64,000 bases of DNA from Rotaria socialis (lineage: Eukaryota; Rotifera; Eurotatoria; Philodinida; Philodinidae), in the NCBI GenBank assembly GCA_905331475.1, contig CAJNYU010002266.1, forward strand, positions 124,001 through 188,000, written 5' to 3'. The notes beneath the pieces are model-generated. The model made no database searches, was not told the origin of the DNA, and saw only the letters and a list, made by a program, of their open reading frames with translations. Positions 55,982 through 64,000 of the stretch are shown in pieces (within the stretch, counting starts at the first letter, position 1; each line of letters starts with the position of its first letter). A program made the translations under genes and the position numbers.

Positions 55982-57733
55982 CTATTTTGAAGTTATAATA
56001 CCAGCAATAAAGAACAGAATAAATAATAATAGCACTAAAACTTTTAGTCCTATTGATTCCATCGGAATAATTTCTTCTGCGTCGTTTCTAGAATTTATTT
56101 TCGTGTCTTGACATTCTCCATCCACAGTCGTAACAATAGAAATATTATTTGTATTGAATTGAATTCGTACAAGTGCTGCTTTTGCATGACTTTCCCAATT
56201 GAAGCGATATATCAATAGAAATAAAAAAATATTAGTAACTGTTTCAGCAATTATAACACCAATCCAAAATCCATATATATCAATACGAACAGAAAACATT
56301 AAGAAAGCTGCAAAAGGAATGCCAAATACATAAAATCCGAGAAACGATATCATGGCACTACGTTTTTGTTTTCCACTAAAATTAAAAAAAAAGAAACAAC
56401 AAATTTTCTTCTTTTGTGCGCTTAAATTCTTTTACCAAGCTTTAACAATGCCAGTATTGATAACATTGTAACCATCCCATAATTGCATAAAGCCAATTAA
56501 CAAAAGAGTGCGTCGAGCAAGTGTCAATGCGTCAGCTTTTGTATTATATGCAAGTGGAAACCAACGATGAAAAATTACAATTAAACATATATTAATAAAA
56601 ATAACCACAGCACCAATTACATAGGTAACATTCTTTGCATTAGCTGCTTCGTTAGGTTTTCCACTACCTAAAAATTGTCCAATGCGTATATTAGCTGCTG
56701 TAGCAAACGATGCTGTTATTGAATAAACTAGCCATGCTGTTTGATAAGCACATGTTTGTGCAGATAGTGAATCAACATTGAGATGAGCAGCAAATAACAT
56801 ACTTAATTCAATAGACCAAAATTCTGTCCTTAGAAAATATTAAAATTTCTAAATTGATTTCAGTCAATGGTGAATGTATACGTACATAATCATGAATATA
56901 CCCGGTACTGATAATTTCAAATAAATATTCCATTCATTTAGGCATGATCGACTTATTGGATGCCATGTGTCCTTATAAATTGATGAAAATCGAATATAAA
57001 ACGATGCACATAATACAATTGCAACATACGAAATTGTAATTGATATTGGTAGCGAACGTGTGTTCATATTAAATTCATATAAGCAAAGATAATTTGAAAG
57101 TACATTGACAGCATTACCAATTAAATTAATGATTAATAACGGCCAGGTTTTTTCATTTGATGCAATATATTTTTGCAGTAACATAGATAAGCCATCCAAT
57201 GGAACAGTAAATAGAAATAAACGTAATACTTTGTCAGCCAGTCGAACAACTCGTTGATCATGTTCAATATATCTTAATACATATTTCTAACGAAAAATAT
57301 TAAAAAAAAACATTTAAATTTTATGTGAAATAATTTAGTGTATCAATTGAAGTGCTTTGTTTCTGTTTCATTTTCTAGTAATTACCGCATTCAGTAGTAA
57401 TGGCCAAAAGATAAAACAAGAATATCCGGTTATAATAGCAGCTCGTTGTATAGTTAAACCCATTTTGCGTTTGTTTCCACCGAAACATTGAGGTAATAAA
57501 GTATCACAACCAAAATTCAGTCCAAGCATTAATGAATTTGCAATAAGAATATACGTCGAGTAAGCTAAAGCACAGGCATTGAATTCTATTTGCCCGTGTG
57601 CATGACCTATAAATGCCAGTGAAACAAATGAAATCAGCCATGTTGAAAGAACATTTCCCAATGCGAATGGAAAAGTAATTTTAACTAACGCTAATGCTTC
57701 ATCACGAAATCCAAATGGAAAATGTCGTTTCAT
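55982..57733 (-). CDS. MATE-family efflux transporter
   Basis: Four exons (57733-57386, 57286-56886, 56828-56436, 56375-55982) give 511 residues with about twelve hydrophobic segments plus an extra C-terminal helix, as in eukaryotic MATE (SLC47) proteins. Characteristic segments: FPFALGNVLSTWLISFVSLA, the loop LNFGCDTLLPQCFGGNKRKM (family 'l-Tl-sQ-fGa'), VPLDGLSMLLQKYIASN, FATAANIRIGQFLGSGKPNE (family 'v-RVGn-lGa'), and QLWDGYNVINTGIVKACGKQ. These proteins exchange H+ or Na+ for organic cations or other xenobiotics at the plasma membrane. The C-terminal half of exon 4 has a hydrophilic linker before a final helix (VLVLLLFILFFIAGII), as in animal MATEs. Frame is open for some codons upstream of the ATG and an acceptor-like ttatttag lies near 57775, so a 5' exon may add a few residues. 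Confidence 0.92.
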
Positions 57734-58440
57734 AAACGGCGTAGATTTTTTTTGTATTGACGTCACGTTCGTCTAAATAATAAAGTAAATACAATTTGGA
57801 ACAATATTTAGAGTTCACAATTTTGAAATTCTATGGAATCTTTTGTTTTCATACGATCATACTTGCAAAAATTCATTACGGTTCGATAAGTCTTGATCAA
57901 TATCATTCGATAATTTTCCTAGGAAATTTTCATTGCATGTCATTCGTGTTATTAATACGCCCAATTAATTATTCTTTATCTGAAAACTAGTAAACATTCC
58001 TATTTATCAATTTTGTTTTTAATTAACAGTAAATAATTGATAATTCGATTCATCAATCAAACTATATATATTTATAAAAATCATGCAAGCTATTCTATTA
58101 TCAAATTGTTTGTCAATATTCGGTATGAGCAATCGATTACACTTGATATTATTCTAAAGTTCTTATCTGAGTCATCCAATTTTATGAGTTATTATTAAGC
58201 ACTTCATGGTTCCAGTCATATTTTTCTATTTGTTGCTTAGACGAAAAAAATTTTCTTTTGATAATTAGACAAGAAAGTGAGAAGAAAAATAAATGCGGAC
58301 AGAATACAATAAACAGGGCTATAGTTGAGTGTTTTTGGCTGACGTTAGGAGAAAAAAAGAATTCTTGGTAAAAAAAAGATCTTTTCTTATACTCGGAAAT
58401 ACGAACTACACACTCAGTTTTATCGTAACGTTAAGAATAG

Positions 58441-58508
58441 AGAAGAAGGAGAAAGAAGAAGAAAAGAAACGAAAAAGAAAAGAACAAGAGAAAAGAAAAA
58501 AAAAAGAG
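58441..58508. repeat. Polypurine tract
   Basis: A run of almost pure A/G (GAAGAAGGAGAAAGAAGAAG and similar) with only a couple of C interruptions over about 68 bases. Such tracts can adopt triplex structures or exclude nucleosomes; here it may mark a promoter-proximal region, which is inference. Confidence 0.7.
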
Positions 58509-60330
58509 TAGTGCTAGTAGCAAAAATAGCGTCATTTCTTTTTATTGATAATGCGTTGGATTTACTGCTATCGTTGATGTTTTTTGTTGTTCAGCAATCG
58601 ACAGAAAAAATAAAGATAGAAGAAAAGAGAATATATATGCATGCATCCATAGTACACAACAACAATGTCATAGACAACCACATATTTGAATTGAAACAAA
58701 AAACAAAACTCGCCCTTTACTCGCAGATCAAGTATTGAAAAATCTGTACAACCCACTACTATAATAATGCTGGGGTAAGTCTGTTGTATTTATGCCGAGA
58801 AATAAATATGCCATAATCGTTAGTCTCAATATATGTGTGTACATCCTATGATGTTTAGAATATTTTCTATATCCGATTGTCGTTCTTGGATTGTTGTATT
58901 TGTAGAAGTTTTCAACGAGTTTATTACTTCGAAGAGAATAGAATAATAAAATGTGATAAAACTTACTGGTGGAACTTAAGACTTTTATTGCTTGGCATTG
59001 AAAAACTGGATTGATAAAATCAAAGATAATTTCTTGATTTGTAATAATTTAAAAAAAAAGAAAAAAGCATTATTCATTGAAATTAAATATAATTCGTTAT
59101 TACGAATATTGACTTAGGGTCTTTTAGTGGGTACACATACAGTGCCCTAGTCGTCAAGCAAATATTGTAATACGAATATGAGTTTAATGTTTTTACTTTC
59201 AACATATGCATAATGTTAAATAGAAGACGAACTTAGTTATTTCTATATTATCTTTTGATTTGAATATTAGTAGAACTAATCTACTCTGTTGATTTAGAAA
59301 TCAAATTTTTATCAATAAGCGCTGTTCTTTTAAAGTTTACAACAAAACTATCGCTTGTGAAGTATGTTCATGGCATATATTTTTTGCTTCGTTGGCTTTT
59401 ATATTGTAGTTTTTTTTCATCTTGGCAAACAAAAAAAAAGAGAGGATCATAATACGACTGGCTTATCTGCATGATAAAGAAAAATTAATAAAAGCCTTTG
59501 TAATTTTGCTTTAATGCATAAAAAATCGTATAATGACCCTAATTATTCAAGGCGACAATTTATTCTATTTTAAGGATAGTAATATAACGAGTGAAGAGCA
59601 CTTTTTTACCTTCTTATATTTTTCTATTTGTTTACGCATTTCGAATCATCCTTTGCTTTTTTTATCATCATCTTGAAGCCGTTCATTATATTCCCAAATT
59701 TTCTACTCTATGATGTTTTTTTTTATGCCAATCTAAAAATTAAGAAAATTAAACAATTTAAGTACTAAAACGGGAGTAGGTGAAACAGATACTGTCATTT
59801 ATGTTCTCTTTTCTCTATTCAATTGCCTTTATTAAAAACATGTTAATTAGTATCATGAATTGAGGCGGCTAATAATCTAAATGAATGTCAAAATCTATCA
59901 AGATTACAATCATCACCATTACAAGTGATATTTCCCTAATATTTGATTTGGTAGGACAAAAACTCGAATATACATCTATGTTACTTAATTGAAAGATACA
60001 GATTTTAACATATATATTACTTAGCCGCCATTCTCAATTTTAACAAAGTTGACAATTCAGAATTGGTAGAGGCCTATCGAAGATGTATGCCTATGAATTA
60101 CGGAGACAAAGAAATATCTTGTCAAAAGAGAACGAAACGAACCGTGCAAACTCATTGGACCCATTAATCATTCGAATGTGATACGAGTCTGTCTTTTTTT
60201 TTTCATTCATTTGCCTAAATAAATTATCCTATACGACAACCGTTGATATACATCGTAAAATGATATAGTTATGTACTCATATGTGCTTGCTTGTCGAGGA
60301 TGAGAATCATAATAAAAAGAATAAAGATTT

Positions 60331-60369
60331 TTTTCGCTTTTCGATTCTTCGAGAATCGAAAAGCGAAAA
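60331..60369. repeat. Perfect 18-bp hairpin, 3-base loop
   Basis: TTTTCGCTTTTCGATTCT, loop TCG, then the exact complement. The inverted repeat is the only strong structure for several kilobases. It has no T-run typical of terminators and no obvious coding context; it could be a small-RNA precursor or a chance foldback. Confidence 0.75.
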
Positions 60370-60720
60370 CTATCGGCAGATACATTTATTGGAGGTAATA
60401 TACATTCAACAGGATGAAAGGCAATCGGTGATGCACAACCATATCTATATGCTTTCTTTTCATTCGTAGTTCGATGCACGATTCTTGATTTAGTATTGAT
60501 TTTATCATAGTACAATAAATATAGATTTGACAATGTTAGCTTTATCAAATATCACGTACGTAGGCGAACTCTAGCTAATTGAAATTTAAAAAGATGATTG
60601 GTTAAATAAAATAAAGTGCTTCTAGTTTACAATTACTTAGTAATGTTGCTGTCTTAAATTTCAATTACTATATTAAATTTCGGCAGAAGTTATATTGTTT
60701 CTTTCCCTTATCTATTGCAG

Positions 60721-63700
60721 TTATTCACGTTTACTGGTTCGTCATCATTGGCTTGTCCTTGGTTCAGTTGTTTTCATTTCAATTCTATTGACAATTGCTG
60801 GGTTCGTTTTCACAGAGCTACCAGATTTTTCTGATCCAAGACTAGTAATATAAAGTTTAACGCAGATTAGAAGATAAGAGAAGTTTCTCTTTTTTTTTTG
60901 TTACTTATAGGGATGGGGTGCACGTGGAAAAGGTACAATTTTTTCTCAATTGATGGTTTTACGGCACGCATCAGAAAGATTTCGACTTGCCTATGAATTA
61001 CCATTAGAAACCTATGAGTTATTTGGTGCATTTAATCAATTTTCTAATTTAACTGTCGAAGATTTGGATGAAAATTCCTATCGTTTTGATGCACTTTCGA
61101 AATATGATTTATGGCGAAAGAAAAATCCAACAAAACAATATGATGAATTAATCGATTATAATAATTTACATAATGATTTTTATGACAATGATATTGATGA
61201 CAATGAAATGCCACATTACGATGAAGACAATGCTCAATCTCCATTACTCTACCAATGGCATCGTGATAGGCATTTTGATCTTAACAATTCAATTATTAAA
61301 TATGTTGATGATAAAATGTACGTTTATCTGTTTTTCTTTTTGCAAATTGAATTTTTAGTTAAATGATTCATTGGTTCACTAGGATTAATACAACTGTATT
61401 TGATTTCGTTAAAAATTTACCACAATTCAATCGAAGCAATTATCAATCAGCTAGATTACCGTTTGATCTTTTCCGACCATACGCATACCTACTAGAAGAA
61501 AAATATCGAGGACGAACAGGTATTAGCATTCTTTATTCTATCTTGATTAAAATTATAAACGGAATGTATTCATAAGAAGCGAGCAAATATATTGCATAAG
61601 TTATTTAAAAAAGATATCATTTTACAAAACAATTGCGAGCGATGCTTTTTTTCATAAAAGAAACATTATCTTTTAATTGGAACTAGATCCAATAAAAAGC
61701 TTTCTTTAATTACATTATCAGTTTAAATTCAAAAGGGATTGAAAACAAAATGTTACAATATTTTGTAAGCTAATATTTACTATCACAAGAATGATTTTAA
61801 ATTCAAAATAGAAACAAATTAGGTATAGAATGAAAGAATGTATTGACAAAAAATAATATTCTATCGCACTAAATTTGATACATGAAATTTGATGATGAAC
61901 AAATTTATGTAGTTTATCTCTATGATAAACGTCAATTTCAGAAGAAAAAAACGATACGAATTTATTACGTCGCTGATGGGATTAAATCGAACATGAATCA
62001 CTATCAGTTTCATGAATGATTCGAACTAAAAATAAAATTTTGAGATTTGTTCAGAATTCATTCTTTTTGTGTGTAAAATCCTGCAGCATTTCATTGATTA
62101 GGTTAACGTCCAAGGATTTTTTTGTCACATTCGCATTGTAATTATGTAAATGTGAATTCTTCTGTTACAAACAGGGGTATAACGTTAACGAATATCGTAT
62201 TTCAAACTATTTCTATTGATCGGTCCATTGTACATTTTGTCATTATATAAACATATTCCGGAGGAAATTAATGAGTACGAGTTCTTTTAAAGGAAATGCT
62301 GTAACTTTCTTGAATCTTCCAATTTTATAGCAATCGTGTCGTTCTTCAACCTTATTGAATACTTTTCCAAAGTAATTACTGTCAACCTATATCATTTTGG
62401 CTACTCTGAATACTTTAGTAATTAAAAAAAAATACAATAATTGATGCACATCAACGATAATAACTACACTGTTCTAGAGCATATCAAAGTCTTCATTGAA
62501 ATGCCTATGTGAATGCTGTAAATTGTGTTAGATTTGATTTTTCTAGCGATAAAAATTCATATATATTCAAGATTTCAAGGTTAAAGCATACCGATGTATC
62601 AATTAGTAACAGCCGCCACGTAACGAACATAGAAAAGCGTAAAATTATCAAATTATAACATCGAGAGAGTAAAAATAATATTTATGTTCTGATAATTTAT
62701 TGAGATAAACAAAAGTGTCTTGCAGTATGCTGCCGATATAGTAGACATATGTTATACAGTTATTTACCGGATAAAGTAATAATATCAAAAAGAGTAAAAT
62801 ACTAGTGCGCCAGTATAAAGCAGAAAAAATTTCTGATCTAAATAAAGAAATATGTAAGCTCGATTATTTCTCGGGTAATTGATTATCCTTGAAAACCAGC
62901 TAATATCTAGAGTAAATTTACCGCTTGACGCATTTCGTATTAATGTAATGAGATTTAAAAAAAACATGTGAATTTCACATTCTATTCTCCATAGAACTAA
63001 TTTGATAATCGTCCGATTTTAAAATTAGAATATCTATTTTTATTTTATAAACACAATGAGTTTTACAGACGTCATAGTTTTATTTTTTTAAACTAATATA
63101 ATAATCTTTTAGTGATATTAAAAGAATTTTTCTAACAATGCGCATGACTATTTAATACATATATATATATATATATCCATTGAATTAAAGGTCGAGATGG
63201 CATGATTGAATTTTATATTGGCCGTGCAAAACCGACAGAAGATTTACTTTCACTGGAGCATTTACAATCAATATGTCAATGGGAGAAAAAATTCAAACAT
63301 CTTCTCTCACTTGATCATGTGCCTAGTCTTTCATTAGCTACATTTGTTGCATTATACTCATCAAAAACAGATTGTCAATTCATAACCTTCAATGATGTTG
63401 TTCGTTTTCGTTCAATACTTCATACATGCCTACCATACTACGTCAACGGCTATATGGATATACCGTTGAGTGATACATTTCTCAATCGTGTTATATTACA
63501 ACATCAACCGGGTCAGTTTACTCATCAAGAACAAGTTAAAGCTGTTTATACTGCCTTACGTCACACTTGTTTTTATAAAAATATAACACGCTTTGTATTT
63601 GATCATTTTACCGATAAAAAATTTATTAATGATTTTCAACAATCAAAAAATAATTCCAAAGTATCATTATCAATGATATTCATATCAAATTATAAAAGTA

Positions 63701-64000
63701 TAAAATATAATCGTACACGCGATCAAGTAATGTGTTTAAGACGACAGCCATATTCAAGAAAATATTGTGAAGAACGTGGTTGTAAAAATGATTTTAAAAA
63801 TAATTTTCTTTCAAAATCATGCTCAAATCAAGGATATACAACTAATGATTGTTTTAAATATTGTGAATGTAAATATCAATGCCCAAATGAAACTGAAGAA
63901 GTTGTTTTAATGACACCAATTTATAAAGGACAAGAATTAGTTGATTTATTTGAAAAATATTTTGCCGGTAAAAGACAATTATTATCATATCAAGATGACT
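60721..64000 (+). CDS. Dispatched-like RND-family protein, partial
   Basis: Four exons are visible (60721-60844, 60911-61317, 61383-61519, 63191 to the window end); the first starts in mid-codon, so the true start is upstream, and the gene runs off the right edge. The first exon gives a membrane helix (WLVLGSVVFISILLTIAGFV) then ELPDFSDPR-LGWGARGKGT, matching Dispatched (PDFSDP then GF-x-x-RGT). The large extracellular region includes SLEHLQSICQWEKKFKHLLS, an ATFVALYSS segment, FRSILHTCLPYYVNGYM and paired cysteines, in the order seen between TM1 and TM2 of Dispatched. In animals Dispatched releases lipid-modified Hedgehog; in lineages with reduced Hedgehog pathways its relatives may export other lipid cargo. 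The sterol-sensing domain would lie beyond 64000. Patched is less likely given the PDFSDP/RGT motif. Confidence 0.78.
61520..63190 (+). other. 1.67-kb intron of the Dispatched-like gene
   Basis: The only long intron of this gene; the others visible are about 65 bases. It ends in a (TA)n run (63155-63178) shortly before the acceptor at 63189-63190. No gene or repeat recognised within it on either strand. Confidence 0.65.

Larger units (their letters stand above)
57734..60720. other. Divergent intergenic region
   Basis: Nearly 3 kb between the MATE gene and the first visible exon of the Dispatched-like gene, which read away from each other. It should contain both promoters and possibly undetected 5' exons of the latter. 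A purine tract (58441-58508) and a perfect hairpin (60331-60369) stand out. Confidence 0.55.

Noticed and set aside
60721..64000. Patched or NPC1 instead of Dispatched
   Set aside because: PDFSDP followed by an ARGKGT block and the TM1-TM2 cysteine pattern fit Dispatched better.

Overview
The window looks like nuclear DNA of a small invertebrate, most probably a bdelloid rotifer (Adineta/Rotaria type). It is AT-rich, and its genes have short GT-AG introns. Core animal genes (PP2A scaffold subunit A, HGH1, SLC17, MATE, a Dispatched-like gene) sit among lineage-expanded 7TM receptors and F-box genes. Several more genes look bacterial or fungal in type, as expected for bdelloids, which carry much horizontally acquired DNA. 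The species is inference; nothing here names it directly.

Layout. 0-11 kb: an espin-like ankyrin gene, a dead 7TM receptor copy, a gene-poor stretch with two inverted duplicate pairs, and the intact receptor paralogue. 14.9-20.8 kb: a convergent pair, a bacterial-type oligo-1,6-glucosidase (GH13) with five introns and a fungal-type sterol glucosyltransferase with an unusual N-terminal extension. 22.5-26 kb: a 706-bp perfect palindrome, another dead receptor and a decayed TTAA-flanked piggyBac-like element. 26.8-36 kb: a BAHD/HXXXD acyltransferase, a third dead receptor, an F-box gene, a diverged inverted repeat and a three-EGF membrane protein. 37-41.6 kb: a broken GlpQ-type phosphodiesterase cut by one arm of a ~3.6-kb unit with ~0.57-kb inverted arms, which encloses an intact glutathionylspermidine-amidase-like gene; there is one N at the inner edge of the left arm. 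41.8-57.7 kb: housekeeping genes all on the minus strand (HGH1, PP2A-A, SLC17, MATE). 60.7-64 kb: a Dispatched-like gene running off the right edge.

Themes. (1) Five genes of non-animal type (GH13, sterol GT, BAHD, GlpQ remnant, Gss-amidase) lie within 26 kb, all but one between 14.9 and 28.3 kb or 37 and 40.5 kb; most act on sugars, lipids or thiol-polyamines. (2) There are five separate inverted-duplication pairs at different stages of decay. (3) Three receptor pseudogenes accompany one live copy. Exon-intron models were built by hand from splice signals and reading-frame continuity; for each complete multi-exon gene the exon lengths sum to a whole number of codons. I saw no tRNA, rRNA, CRISPR array or telomeric array.
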